A stretch of 64,000 nt of DNA from Nitrospira sp. (lineage in GTDB: Bacteria > Nitrospirota > Nitrospiria > Nitrospirales > Nitrospiraceae). The first letter of the stretch is position 1; every line of letters starts with the position of its first letter. The stretch lies in contig JAFEBM010000004.1 of NCBI GenBank assembly GCA_018242685.1, forward strand, positions 1 to 64,000. The letters run 5' to 3'. This document shows, piece by piece, positions 19,186 through 28,589 of this stretch. A program made the translations under genes and the position numbers. Under the pieces are notes generated by a model. It made no database searches. It was not told where the DNA came from and worked only from the letters and a program-made list of their open reading frames with translations.

Positions 19186-19223
19186 CTCGACGCATTCGAT
19201 ACCTCTCTTAAGGTTGTAGACAT

Positions 19224-20648
19224 ATGCCTCCAATAGTGGCTCTCATTTTGTGCGTTTGCCTTATCTCTGTGCTGCTGCGCATTGAGCATCGGCACAATCC
19301 CGAGGCATCCAAAGCTCTGTGGATACCTACTTTGTGGCTGCTCCTTTGCGGGTCAAAACCCATTGCACGATGGTTTCAGTTCAGTGGGGGGGCGCTCGAA
19401 GCGGACGAGACGGGCAGTCCGCTTGATCGGTTCGTATTGATCAGTCTGATTAGTGTTTCCTGTTACATCCTTTCTACGCGGAAGATTCGTTGGTCACGGA
19501 TCTTACAGGATAACTTTTGGCTGATCATGTTGTATCTTTACCTTGGATTCAGCGTTGCATGGTCAGACTTCCCTGATGTTTCATTGAAACGGTGGATTCG
19601 CTTATGCGGAATGATTCCAATCGCGCTCGTGGTTTTAACGGAGGAAAATCCGCTACGGGCTCTAGAGAGTGTTTTACGGAGATGTGCGTATGTGCTGATT
19701 CCACTCTCCCTTACGCTCATTAAATACTTTCCCGACCTCGGCGTAGCCTATGTGAGCTGGTCTGGTGAAAAGATGTGGGTGGGAGTGACGTCGCAAAAGA
19801 ATGGTCTTGGCACACTTTGTGCCATTTCAGCGTTTTTTATTATTTGGTCGCTTTATCGGGATTGGCGAGCGGGAAGCTTGAGGAAAAATAAATCACGGGT
19901 CTACGGTGATGGACTCATCTTACTGACTGCTGTATTTCTTCTACAAGGATTTAAGGGTGCTTATAGTGGGACATCCATTGGAATGTTACTAGTTGGTGTC
20001 ACCATGCTTCTGCTTCTATCTCAATGTAAAAAATTCATTAAACCTGTTTCATGGTTTGTGACGTTAGGTCTTGCTTTGGTGTTGGTATCCCTACAAGTCA
20101 ATGAATCATTCAGATCAACGATAACCTCAGCGTTTAATCGCGACTCTACGTTTACGGGGCGGACAGATATTTGGGATGCAGTTCTTAAGGTCTGTTCGCA
20201 AAACGAGATCCTAGGCACCGGATATGGAGGATTTTGGGAGTTGGCTGACGAAGCAATATGGGAAACTCTACGCGTGCACGAAGCTCACAGCGGATACTTG
20301 GAAGTATACTTGGGAGGAGGAATAGTCGGCATTGTCTTCTTTTCCGCATTCCTTCTCGCTCACTATCGAAAAGCTGTTAGAGAATTTCAATTTGCCTACG
20401 ACTGGGGACTGTTTGCGGTGGCAAGTTTCATGATGATTCTCATCGGGAACTTTACTGAGAGTGTATTTATAAGAACATCAAGTTTCTTTTGGAACATCAC
20501 GGTCTTCCTCTCGATAGCTCTTACGGAACCCGTTCTTCGCGATTCTCGCAAAAAAAGCATCATCCCTGTCCCTCAGCCAAAACCTGCGAACCGCTCATTT
20601 GCGGTCGCTTCAGTCGATGCCTCGAGATCGTATGGAATCGGAAGGTAA
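19224..20648 (+). CDS. O-antigen ligase/polymerase (Wzy/WaaL-like) membrane protein
   Basis: A polytopic membrane protein of 474 residues with about eleven hydrophobic helices. A large periplasmic loop between residues 290 and 370 contains GRTDIWDAV and HEAHSGYLEVYLGGG, the signature of the O-antigen ligase/Wzy polymerase domain. In a locus with one flippase and several GT2 enzymes, polymerisation of flipped repeat units is the likeliest role. A ligase attaching the chain to lipid A or a protein is the alternative. The 3' end overlaps possible early starts of the next gene. Confidence 0.8.
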   Translation: MPPIVALILCVCLISVLLRIEHRHNPEASKALWIPTLWLLLCGSKPIARWFQFSGGALEADETGSPLDRFVLISLISVSCYILSTRKIRWSRILQDNFWLIMLYLYLGFSVAWSDFPDVSLKRWIRLCGMIPIALVVLTEENPLRALESVLRRCAYVLIPLSLTLIKYFPDLGVAYVSWSGEKMWVGVTSQKNGLGTLCAISAFFIIWSLYRDWRAGSLRKNKSRVYGDGLILLTAVFLLQGFKGAYSGTSIGMLLVGVTMLLLLSQCKKFIKPVSWFVTLGLALVLVSLQVNESFRSTITSAFNRDSTFTGRTDIWDAVLKVCSQNEILGTGYGGFWELADEAIWETLRVHEAHSGYLEVYLGGGIVGIVFFSAFLLAHYRKAVREFQFAYDWGLFAVASFMMILIGNFTESVFIRTSSFFWNITVFLSIALTEPVLRDSRKKSIIPVPQPKPANRSFAVASVDASRSYGIGR

Positions 20649-21522
20649 TATCTCAGAATATCAATTACAGCACGGATCAATAAGAAGGCAAGACTTGCTA
20701 TGCCTCTTGCTCTATTATTTCCAGTACTCGAAAATTAGGACTCATCTTTTTAGTTGGCGCAAGACCCCGGTAGTCAGAATTTTGGCGTTCCACGATGTGC
20801 TTGATACCCAAAGGGAGTCTTTTCGCGAACAGCTCGGAATTGTAAAGTCGGTGGCTAATGTCGTAACTCTGGAGGATGTTGTTATGGGTAAACTCTCGTC
20901 AGAGAGAATAAACGTAGCCATAACTTTTGACGACGGATTTCAGGGTTGGGTTGAACATGCTTCTCCCATACTCAAGGAACTCGGCATGAATGCAACGTTC
21001 TTTGTCTCATCGGGCCTTATTGGCCTACGAGGAGAGGATGAACGTCAGTTTTTAGAGAACAAACTGATGAGCAGTCAATACCGAGACGGTAGTCTCATTA
21101 CCGCAGATGCATTGCGAAGACTAGCAGAGCAGGGGTTCTGTATTGGTGGACATACTTGCAACCATATCAATCTGGGAGAAATCCGTGACCTTGACGGTAT
21201 CCTAGCTGAAATACAGAAAGACAAGCAAAATCTTGAGGAAATTACCGGTGCGACAATTAATTTCTTTGCATATCCCTTCGGGGTTTACAAAAATAAGTAT
21301 TTCGACATGGTCAGTCTTCTTGAGGACTCTGGTTATAAGGGAGCTGTTACTCTCGTCCCGGGGTTTATTACGGATCGGACCAATAGATTTTTCTTGAGCA
21401 GAGATCTTGTGAATCCTTCAATGTCTCCCTCGGTATTTAAAGCGAGGATGATGGGTAATTATGATCCAGTAATGTATGCAAGGAAGCTTCTGCAGCTACC
21501 CCAAATAGCCACCACCTCCTAA
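20632..21522 (+). CDS. polysaccharide deacetylase (NodB homology)
   Basis: Carbohydrate esterase 4-type protein. ILAFHDVL near residue 45 begins the domain, ITFDDGF holds the metal-binding Asp pair and IGGHTCNHINL gives the two metal-binding His residues, with FAYPFGVYKNKYFD as the later motif. No signal peptide is seen. I favour ATG 20632; TTG at 20599 and ATG at 20617 are in-frame alternatives, and all of them overlap the polymerase gene, indicating translational coupling. It should remove N-acetyl groups from the polymer or its precursor. Confidence 0.82.
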   Translation: MESEGNISEYQLQHGSIRRQDLLCLLLYYFQYSKIRTHLFSWRKTPVVRILAFHDVLDTQRESFREQLGIVKSVANVVTLEDVVMGKLSSERINVAITFDDGFQGWVEHASPILKELGMNATFFVSSGLIGLRGEDERQFLENKLMSSQYRDGSLITADALRRLAEQGFCIGGHTCNHINLGEIRDLDGILAEIQKDKQNLEEITGATINFFAYPFGVYKNKYFDMVSLLEDSGYKGAVTLVPGFITDRTNRFFLSRDLVNPSMSPSVFKARMMGNYDPVMYARKLLQLPQIATTS

Positions 21523-21556
21523 GTCCTCAAATCAGCGTACAGCAATTGAAGCCACC

Positions 21557-22144
21557 ATGTTTACGAGAGCAATAGTAAAACTCTTTGGCGGAACATGGGC
21601 AGTCAGGCGGAAATACCTTGCGACACAGATACGACCCTTGGCAAGAATGTACGAAGCGCTGTATCTCCACTCATTAAAGCTAAATGGATCATGGATTTCA
21701 CTCAGCGCAAGGATCGATGGTGAACCGTGTTTCCCTCATGGCATATACGGTGTATTCATTTCGGGTGGAGCTGTTATTGGCGCTAATTGTGTCATCTTCC
21801 AGCACGTGACGATAGGCTCGAATACTTTTCCAGATTCGAAAGGTTTGGGCGCGCCAGTGATAGGAGAAAATTGTTATATAGGCGCAGGAGCTAAGATCAT
21901 TGGAAATGTTCGAGTCGGTAACAACGTGCGAGTGGGAGCAAACGCCATAGTCTATCAGGATGTTCCGGATAACTGTGTGGTGACATCAGGGATTCAGAAG
22001 GTAACGCTGAAAGGACAACCCTTAAACAATAAATTTTACCAAAAACACAAGACAGAATGGCGTTTCTTTGACAATGGTGTCTGGAAAAATGTGCTCGACC
22101 CGAGCGAACTCAATGCACTTAAGCGCTTTCATGAGAACGAGTAA
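21557..22144 (+). CDS. serine acetyltransferase-like hexapeptide acyltransferase
   Basis: Left-handed beta-helix acyltransferase. Hexapeptide repeats run from about residue 70 to 155 (GAVIGANCVIFQHVTIGS, then IGENCYIGAGAKIIGNVRVG). The closest general type is the serine O-acetyltransferase branch, but in polysaccharide loci these enzymes usually O-acetylate sugars with acetyl-CoA. The length of 195 is normal. With three deacetylase-type enzymes in the locus, the polymer is probably decorated by a defined acetylation pattern. Confidence 0.8.
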   Translation: MFTRAIVKLFGGTWAVRRKYLATQIRPLARMYEALYLHSLKLNGSWISLSARIDGEPCFPHGIYGVFISGGAVIGANCVIFQHVTIGSNTFPDSKGLGAPVIGENCYIGAGAKIIGNVRVGNNVRVGANAIVYQDVPDNCVVTSGIQKVTLKGQPLNNKFYQKHKTEWRFFDNGVWKNVLDPSELNALKRFHENE

Positions 22145-22259
22145 ACACCGATGGTAAAGAAAGGGCGTTCCTCGTTTTCATGTCCTCTGTCTTTCTTGCT
22201 GCACACAATCGTCTTTTAGGGATTCGCTGTAACTGCTGTCTTATACGACCGGGTTGAGA

Positions 22260-23798
22260 ATGAACGGACATATAAATCCGATAAAGTACTTCCGAAGGCG
22301 GCAATATCTGTTGGGTCCACAACATAGACCGTTTCAGGGATGGAACACATACAAACTAACGAACGACTGTATGTTGACAGTTCATCCGGATTTACCAGTG
22401 GTAACCGTTGAACAGTTGGAAAACTACGCCGTCCTCTTGGGCTATGCGATTGACCCGTTTCAGCCGGATTTGAATGAAAAAGACATTCTGCAGCGCTTTG
22501 TCGACAACAGAATCTCGATCGAAGGAATAATTTCTGGTTTGGAAAAGCTCAGTGGACGGTTTGTCTTGATCGTGAAGAGCCATGAGGGCTTGTGGGTATT
22601 GCATGACGCAGTCGCACTTCGTCAGGTGCAGTATTGTCGGGATAAGCAAGGCGTGGTGTGGTGCGCATCTCAAGCAGAAACGTTGGCTGAACGCCTAGGA
22701 TTTGAATACGATGAAGAAGTGCTGAGTTACCGGAATATGCCAAAATGGGCAAACAAAGATGAATTCTGGCTGCTAAATGATCGAACGCCATATCGGCAAG
22801 TGCGCAATTTATTGCCCAATCATTATCTCGATCTTCTGACAGGAAAAGTATTCCGCTACTGGCCGCGGAAAGGGTGTATTCCCCCCCTATCCGTTGACGA
22901 TAGTAATAGATTGTGCACGCCAATTCTGAAGAATAGCATTAGAGCGGCAGCGATGAGATTTGACTTACGGATGGGAATCTCAGCCGGAGTTGATAGCCGT
23001 AAGACGTTGGCTGCGTCCAGGGATGTCCGGGATAAAATTCATTGTTTTACTCACACACCGACGCAAACTTCTATGCGTATGAACGATGTCGAAATTCCTT
23101 CTCGACTTCTGCCTCGCTTAGGTTTAGGCCATCACAAACTAGGTATGCAGTTGATGAGTGATGAATTCAGAACATACTATGAGGGGAGTGCGACTTGGGC
23201 ACGAGAGACAAGAGGGCATATTTCTTATACTCTCCTTCAACATTTCGGAGCGGAGGCAACTGTTTTAAACAGTAACATCAGTGAGGTTGCCCAGTGTGTT
23301 TATTGGTTGCCAAAATCGAAGGTTAATGGACTGATGTTATCAATAATTAGCGGATTGAATCACCCTCTCGCCATCAGTGAGTTTCAAAAATGGGTCGAGG
23401 GTGCACGTCTTGCCTGCAGAGATGCGAAAATGAACATCATGGATCTTTTCTTTCTTGAACAAAGAATGGGACGATGGGCAACTGCGGCTTTTTCGGAATA
23501 CGATATTACCCATGAAACATTCAATCCTTACAACAATCGATACTTGCATTGTCTAATGCTTGGAATAAACGAACGGCACAGACGTAATCGTCGGTGGGAC
23601 GTGATGCTGAAACACATTAGGTCCATGTGGCCCGAGGTCTTAATTGAACCTATCAACCCTCCGGATGGTATTCGTGACCGAGTTCAACAATTTATCCGTC
23701 GTTTTATCGTCCACAAGACGATTACACCATGGGTTCCAATTTACGAGTATCTGAGATATCGTAAATTGAAGCGACGTTTCAGGCATCAGTCAGTTTAA
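22260..23798 (+). CDS. asparagine synthase-like protein lacking the amidotransferase cysteine
   Basis: The C-terminal half is an ATP-pyrophosphatase domain of the asparagine synthase type with GISAGVDSRKT near residue 240 (PP-loop variant of SGGxDS). The N-terminal half keeps the shape of the glutaminase domain (LSGRFVLIVKSHEGLWVLHD, then VVWCAS) but begins with MNGHINPIKY and has no catalytic Cys at position 2, so it should not hydrolyse glutamine. Such proteins occur in exopolysaccharide loci and may amidate a uronic acid or use another acyl acceptor. TTG 22254 is an alternative start. It is the last gene before the IS cluster. Confidence 0.75.
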   Translation: MNGHINPIKYFRRRQYLLGPQHRPFQGWNTYKLTNDCMLTVHPDLPVVTVEQLENYAVLLGYAIDPFQPDLNEKDILQRFVDNRISIEGIISGLEKLSGRFVLIVKSHEGLWVLHDAVALRQVQYCRDKQGVVWCASQAETLAERLGFEYDEEVLSYRNMPKWANKDEFWLLNDRTPYRQVRNLLPNHYLDLLTGKVFRYWPRKGCIPPLSVDDSNRLCTPILKNSIRAAAMRFDLRMGISAGVDSRKTLAASRDVRDKIHCFTHTPTQTSMRMNDVEIPSRLLPRLGLGHHKLGMQLMSDEFRTYYEGSATWARETRGHISYTLLQHFGAEATVLNSNISEVAQCVYWLPKSKVNGLMLSIISGLNHPLAISEFQKWVEGARLACRDAKMNIMDLFFLEQRMGRWATAAFSEYDITHETFNPYNNRYLHCLMLGINERHRRNRRWDVMLKHIRSMWPEVLIEPINPPDGIRDRVQQFIRRFIVHKTITPWVPIYEYLRYRKLKRRFRHQSV

Positions 23799-23817
23799 GG
23801 TGTTTTTATCTCCAAAC

Positions 23818-23842
23818 AGAGGTGGCTCCGCTTGTTTGGACA
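23818..23842 (+). repeat. left inverted repeat of IS3 element A
   Basis: This 25-base end pairs with 25076-25100 with the outer half nearly identical and the central six bases divergent. It starts 19 bases after the stop of the asparagine synthase-like gene. Confidence 0.7.
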
Positions 23843-23915
23843 GTCTCTGCGAGTTCAATAAGTGGCGCCTGGCGGTATGAGCCTACACGGCAGTGGGCCG
23901 TGCAGACAGGTTCTC

Positions 23916-24713
23916 CTAGTACACGCGATCGGGCGGGTGCCCGTCAAGCGCGCGATGCGGCCTGATCTGATTATAGAAGGTCATGTAGCGCCTCACCCCT
24001 GCTGGGTGTTGGAGACGGTCTCGTAGGCATGGAGATAAGCCTCTTCATACTTGAGACTCCGCCACAACCGTTCGACGAAGACGTTGTCCCGCCAGCGTCC
24101 CGTCCCATCCATACTGATCTGAATCCCGTGGTCGTTCAGGAGCCCGGTGAATTCCTGGCTCGTGAACTGACAACCCTGATCAGTATTGAAGATCTCCGGT
24201 TTGCCGTACCGGGTCATCGCCTCTTGCACGGCTTCCACACAGAAGTCCGTCGTCCACGAGTTGGAGAGCCGCCACGCTAACACCCGGCGGCTGGCCCAGT
24301 CCAGAATGACACAGAGATACAGAAAGCCGCGCCGCATCGGAATGTACGTGATATCCGACGCCCAGACGTGGTTCGGACGTGTGATGGTCAGCTGGTGCAG
24401 CAGGTAGGGATAGATCCGGTGGGCGGGATGCCGTTGACTGGTGCGGGGCTTGAGGTACACGGCCATGATTCCCATGCGACGCATGTGGGTGGCCACGTGG
24501 CGCTGACCGACCCGCTGGCTTTCGCACCGGAGGAGGTCGCGCAACATTTCGGGCACCGGAAAACGGATACTGCAGATGGAGTTCGTCAATCCGCCGCATC
24601 AGGGTCAGTACCGCCGCCAAGACCGGAGGCGGCTGGTAGTAGGCCGTCGAGCGGGCCATCCCGAGGAGTTGGCATTGCCGGACGACAGACAATGGGTGGG
24701 TTTGGTCGATCAT
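23916..24713 (-). pseudogene. IS3-family transposase OrfB, two frameshifts
   Basis: This is a DDE integrase-type OrfB with HTH_21 and rve domains, including PNHVWASDITYIPM and the IFNTDQGCQFTSQEF segment. A surplus base in the T run at 24547-24549 breaks the frame after PFSGAR, and a missing base near 23993-23998 breaks it again after SNTQQG. Correcting both restores one protein ending HRALDGHPPDRVY. The residues of the DDE triad that can be seen are present, so inactivation rests on the frameshifts. Confidence 0.8.
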
Positions 24714-25009
24714 CGCTTTGCGCTCAGCAAGCCTGCCTTGCTGAGCGCGCCTTCTAACAAATCATTCTCCAATGCCAATTGTCCGATCTTGGCATGCAGG
24801 GTCTTAAGATCCGGCACCTCCGACGGTGCCTTCGTCCCACCAAATACGTCGGCAGCTCGGGCCAGCAGTTGCTGCTTCCATTCGGTGATCTGTGTGGGAT
24901 GGCCACTGAATTGCTCAGCCAATTCGGCCAGGGTCTTGTCGACCTTGGCGGTGGCCAACGCCACCTGGGCCTTGAAGGTTGCCTCATGATTCCGTCTCGG
25001 TTTCTTCAT
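24710..25009 (-). CDS. IS3-family transposase OrfA
   Basis: The 99-residue product starts MKKPRRNHEATFKAQVALAT and contains a helix-turn-helix of the transposase-8 type (LAELAEQFSGHPTQITEWKQ) followed by a leucine-rich coiled coil. It overlaps the start of orfB by four bases, as usual for IS3 elements that use programmed frameshifting. I placed the start at the ATG before KKPRRN because the upstream in-frame extension is not conserved in the second copy. It is intact, but its OrfB partner is not. Confidence 0.75.
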   Translation of the reverse strand: MKKPRRNHEATFKAQVALATAKVDKTLAELAEQFSGHPTQITEWKQQLLARAADVFGGTKAPSEVPDLKTLHAKIGQLALENDLLEGALSKAGLLSAKR

Positions 25010-25075
25010 TACCTCATTCCTCCCGTCGGCCATCTCGTGGTGGCATCGGTGAAGCCAGGCTACCACTTATCACAC

Positions 25076-25100
25076 TGTCCGAATTTCAGGAGCCCCCTCT
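25076..25100 (-). repeat. right inverted repeat of IS3 element A
   Basis: This end reads TGTCCGAATTT followed by AGGAGCCCCCTCT with a short join, and recurs almost unchanged at 28590-28614 as the right end of the second copy. Confidence 0.7.
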
Positions 25101-25103
25101 GAC

Positions 25104-25220
25104 GGGGCCTGGGCACAAGGATTTTTCGCCTCCACGGTTGGCATCAATGAGGCCACAATACGACAGTATGTGCGGCACCAGGGCGAGCAGGAGACGGGTC
25201 AAGCGCAGCTTGAATTGTAA
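25104..25220 (+). pseudogene. IS200/IS605-type TnpA, C-terminal remnant
   Basis: Thirty-eight codons from 25104 read GAWAQGFFASTVGINEATIR and then QYVRHQGEQETGQAQLEL before TAA. This is the conserved C-terminal end of the HUH single-strand transposase of IS200/IS605 (usual form W..GYF.STVG......RQYI..Q). Nothing of the N-terminal HUH active site remains; the reading frame is cut at the end of IS3 element A. Confidence 0.75.
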
Positions 25221-25531
25221 GGAGACCCAGCCTGTAAGGACGAGGTTCTCCATGTGGATATAGGTGTCTACCTACACTCCTGTATGCATTGCGATTAGAA
25301 GCAACCTCAACTGCTCAAATAAGGTTCAAAGTTTTTGGCATATCGGTTAATAATATACGTTATTTCAATGTCTTATGATCACGACTTGAACCAGGCAACA
25401 TTTTTTAAATTGGGCGCAAGAATTGCTTCTCTTGTCACCAAATTAGAGCGATGCATCCATTAACTAACCGCAAACGTCTTAGGCTCAATGCTTGGGCAGG
25501 GGGCTCGCAGCAACTTGAACAGGAGGGTCTC
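25221..25531 (+). other. intergenic region before the secreted protein
   Basis: An AT-rich stretch around 25320-25420 contrasts with the IS remnants to the left and is the likely promoter area of the next gene. I cannot assign a specific promoter. The codons upstream of 25532 are in frame but do not resemble a protein start. Confidence 0.4.
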
Positions 25532-26317
25532 ATGCGTCAATTAGTTGGGGCTTTACTATTCGCCTACATCTTGATCTTGTCCTGGACGGGGTCCGCTGAA
25601 GCTCTCGGCACTTTCACCTGCTCCTCTCCCTGTGTCAATGGGGATTCGGAAGTGGGCAATGGCTTGAATACCACTGACCCCATGACCATCTCCAATGCTG
25701 TGGCTGGTCATCCCATTCTCGTTGCAATTCGTTCTGGTGGGCAAAATCCCTCCAATCCCACGATTATCAATGGAGGCGGGAATCCTGGAACATTACGTTG
25801 GACGCTCCTGAACAGCCAAAAACCTGTCGGGTCGGATTGGGTCCATGTCGTTTATTGCGCCATCGTGCCTACGAACGGTACCTATACGTTTAGTGCCACG
25901 AATAATGCCTTGGGTGTGCGAGCTTGGACGGCCCACTACAATACAGGAACCTGCTCAGGGGCACTCACGCACAGTTCGTCATCCGTCTCGACCAGCATTT
26001 CATCCGGCACGGTCACCACGTCTGGTTCTGCTGTCATTTTCTCGGCGATTGCCTCGGATACGGATATTGACGGGCAAGGTGGGAGCAGGACATTCAGTGG
26101 CGGAACGATTCGCAATAACAATTGCAACGTCGTGGCTGGTCTTGAGCCCGACCAAAAGGGGTGCATCGGAGACAGAGGAATCCAGGCCGCAGGCACCTAC
26201 AATGCGGCGTGGACCGTGGGGCGTGATATTTGGGTCGCGATCATCGTCGCGTTGCCCACCAGCGGAGCCGGGGGTACGCTTCCACCTGCGGCTCCCATGA
26301 ACTTGACAGTGCGGTAA
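25532..26317 (+). CDS. secreted Ser/Thr-rich protein of unknown function
   Basis: The product begins with a signal peptide (MRQLVGALLFAYILILSWTG, cleavage probably after SAEA). The mature part of about 235 residues is rich in Gly, Ser, Thr and Asn and looks like a beta-sandwich. Cysteines occur in pairs that could form disulfides in the periplasm or outside. It ends with LPPAAPMNLTVR, which looks like the opening of a fibronectin type III domain that then stops. AGGAGGG at 25521-25527 fixes the start at 25532. Its low-complexity secreted nature would suit a surface or matrix role. The stop lies 72 bases from the next IS element. Confidence 0.65.
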   Translation: MRQLVGALLFAYILILSWTGSAEALGTFTCSSPCVNGDSEVGNGLNTTDPMTISNAVAGHPILVAIRSGGQNPSNPTIINGGGNPGTLRWTLLNSQKPVGSDWVHVVYCAIVPTNGTYTFSATNNALGVRAWTAHYNTGTCSGALTHSSSSVSTSISSGTVTTSGSAVIFSAIASDTDIDGQGGSRTFSGGTIRNNNCNVVAGLEPDQKGCIGDRGIQAAGTYNAAWTVGRDIWVAIIVALPTSGAGGTLPPAAPMNLTVR

Positions 26318-26389
26318 TGGCCACTCCCACGTTTCAAGACGCCTATGAACAGCCCCCCTTGGGTGCCGTAATCGGCCACGAACGCCTCA

Positions 26390-26414
26390 AGAGGGGGCTC
26401 CGCTTCTTTGGGCA
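26390..26414 (+). repeat. left inverted repeat of IS3 element B
   Basis: This end shares AGAGG, GGCTCCGCTT and TTTGG with the left end of element A and pairs with 28590-28614. Confidence 0.65.
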
Positions 26415-26453
26415 GAATCTTTCAATTCATAAGTGATACCTGGCGGTGTGCGC

Positions 26454-27221
26454 CTATGCAGCATCCGGCGTATGATCGTCAAGTGCCCAATGGGGCTTGG
26501 TCTGGTTATAGAATATCAGGTAGCGTGTTAATCCCTGTTGAGCCGAGCTAACGGTCTCGCAGGCGTGGAGATACACCACCTGGTATGTGAGGCTCCGCCA
26601 CAGCCGTTCCACGAAGACATTGTCGCACCAGCGCTCCGTCCCATCCATGCTGATCTGAGTCCCTTGGTCGTTCAAGAACCCGGTGAACTCCTGGCTCGTG
26701 AACTGACAGCCTTGATCCGTGTTGAAGATCTCCGGTCTGCCATATCGGGTGAGCGCCTCCCGCACAGCCTCGAGGCAAAAATCCGTCGTCAGCGTATTGA
26801 ACAGCCGCCATGCCAGCACCCAGCGATTCGCCCAGTCCAGGATCGCACAGAGATAGACGAAGCTGCGTTGCATCGGGATGTACGTAATATCGGTTGCCCA
26901 CACATGATTCGGACGCGAGATCGCCAGTTGGCGCAGGAGGTAGGGATAGATCCGATGGGCCGGATGCCGTTGACTGATTCGGGGGTGGCGATAGACCGCG
27001 GTAATGCCCATGCGTCGCATTAGCGTCGCCACGTGACACCGTCCCACTCTATAGCCCTCGCGTCGGAGGACATCGCGTAACATCCGGGCGCTGGCAAATG
27101 GATACTGCAGATACAGCTCGTCAATCCGGCGCATGAGAACCAGCGCCGTGTCGGAGACTGGCCGTGGCTGGTCGTAAGCCGTCGATCGAGCCAGCCCGAG
27201 GAACTGACATTGGCGAACTAT
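26454..27221 (-). pseudogene. IS3-family transposase OrfB, 5' end lost
   Basis: The frame is open for about 255 codons and contains LMRRIDELYLQYPFASARML, PNHVWATDITYIPM and IFNTDQGCQFTSQEF, closely related to element A. Before IVRQCQFLGLARSTAY the sequence switches abruptly to that of the inner IS at about 27221, so the start codon and first ten or so residues are gone. It cannot be expressed in its native form. Confidence 0.8.
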
Positions 27222-28430
27222 CTTGCTCCCCTTGAAATTGAGACCACCTTCACGACAAGATCCTGAACGGACCGAGGAGGTGGCGAGATGGCATCAGATA
27301 CAATTGAACCGATTGAACGGTGGACGGCCAAACAGCGCATAGCGCTGGTCATGCATATCCTGAAGAGAGAGACCTCGGTGGCTGAAGCGGCCCGGCCCCA
27401 TGGGCTGACGGTGGCCGAGGTCAAAGACTGGCGGGAGAAGTTTCTATTGGAGGCCGAGAACGTGCTGCGAACGTGCCCGAAGGATGAAGAGGCCTCAAAG
27501 ACGAGCAGATCAAGAAGCTGAAGCAGAAGATTGGCGATCTGGTATTGGACAACGACATCTCCGGGAGGCGCTGAAGCCCTACCCTTTGGACCGAAAGACA
27601 TCCGATGGGTGAGAGCCATGCGGCCGGATGTCTCAGAACGACGGAGTTGCCGGATTCTCCACGTGAGCCGAGCGAGCTTGCACCGTGGGCAGGAGCCAGT
27701 GCGACGGCTGGCCAGGTGTGAACCACCTTGGGTGGACCGGTTGGGGTTTTGGATTCAGGCGCATCCGATTTTGGCTATCGGCGACTCTGGGCGTTGTTGC
27801 GATTCCAGGACGGGATCGTGGTGAATCGCAAAGCGATCTATCGTGTGCTGAAACAGAAGCGGTGGTGTGTCCATCAACGCGTCACCACACCACGTCCACG
27901 CGTACAGGACTGGGTGAGCCAGGCCAGTCGGAGTGATGAACGGTGGGCGATGGATATCACACATATTCCCTGTGGGCAAGATGGCTGGGCGCAGGTGGCG
28001 GCGGTGATCGATTGTCATGATCGAGAAGTGATTGGGTATGAGTTGGCCCTGCGCAGCCTGGCCAAGGAAGCCGAGCGGGCCGTGGAAGCGGCTTGCCTCG
28101 CCCGCTTCGGAACATTGCATCCAATTGGGGCACCTGTCCTGCGGAACCACAACGGGCTGATCTTTCGGAGCCGCCAGTTTCTGCAAGCCTGTCGGGACTA
28201 TCGGCTGCAACAGGAGTTTATTACGCCGTACACACCAGAACAAAATGGGACCATCGAACGATTCTTTCGCAGTCTCAAGGAGGAACACGTCTGGCAACAC
28301 ACGTTCCAGACGTTTGATGAGGCACGGCGTGTCATTCGAGACTGGGTGCTGTGGTATAAGGAGGCGCGTCCTCATCAGACGTTGGGCTATCAGAGCCCGG
28401 TGCAATACCGGGCGCAACAAGCAACCCAGG
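27222..28430 (+). mobile_element. second IS3-type element inserted in element B (degraded, right end lost)
   Basis: The left boundary is at the switch of sequence near 27222. The DNA then reads CTTGCTCCCCTTGAAATTG as a possible terminal repeat. The right boundary lies near 28430, where the transposase frame runs straight into reversed orfA of element B without its own stop or a matching terminal repeat. The element encodes a DUF1153-type OrfA and an rve-type OrfB on the + strand, unlike those of element B. Confidence 0.65.
27288..28430 (+). pseudogene. IS3-type transposase (OrfA plus OrfB), at least three frameshifts
   Basis: OrfA starts MASDTIEPIERWTAKQRIAL, a DUF1153-like helix-turn-helix. 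The frame breaks near 27493 (expected EALKDEQIKKLKQKIG), near 27565 (expected DILREALKPYPLDRK) and near 27767 (expected HPDFGYRRLW), each consistent with one missing base. OrfB then runs VVNRKAIYRVLKQKRW, DERWAMDITHIPCGQDGW and QQEFITPYTPEQNGTIERFF. The second catalytic Asp of the DDE triad, normally in SDNG, is His here (RNHNGLIF). Multiple frameshifts plus a lost catalytic residue make it dead. Confidence 0.78.
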
Positions 28431-28589
28431 TGGCTTGTTCGGCCAAGGTCTTGTCGCCTTTGAGGGCTGCGACAGCCACCTGTGCCTTGAAGGTTGCTCC
28501 GTGATTGCGTCTCGTTCTCTTCATGCCTCGCTCCTCTTACAGGCCACCTCGCGGTGGCATTGGTGAGCCAGGCTACCACTTAATCATAC

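Larger units (their letters stand above)
23817..25101 (-). mobile_element. IS3-family element A (degraded)
   Basis: The element is bounded by imperfect 25-base inverted repeats at 23818-23842 and 25076-25100 sharing AGAGG(T/G)GGCTCC at the outer ends and (T/C)GGACA at the inner ends. It carries orfA and a frameshifted orfB on the - strand. No target duplication is obvious. The right end directly abuts the C-terminal remnant of an IS200-type tnpA, so it may have inserted into that older element. A second copy of the same IS type lies 1.3 kb to the right. Confidence 0.8.

Noticed and set aside
23990..24900. + strand open frames within IS3 element A
   Set aside because: They are reversed reading of the OrfA/OrfB coding region and match no protein.
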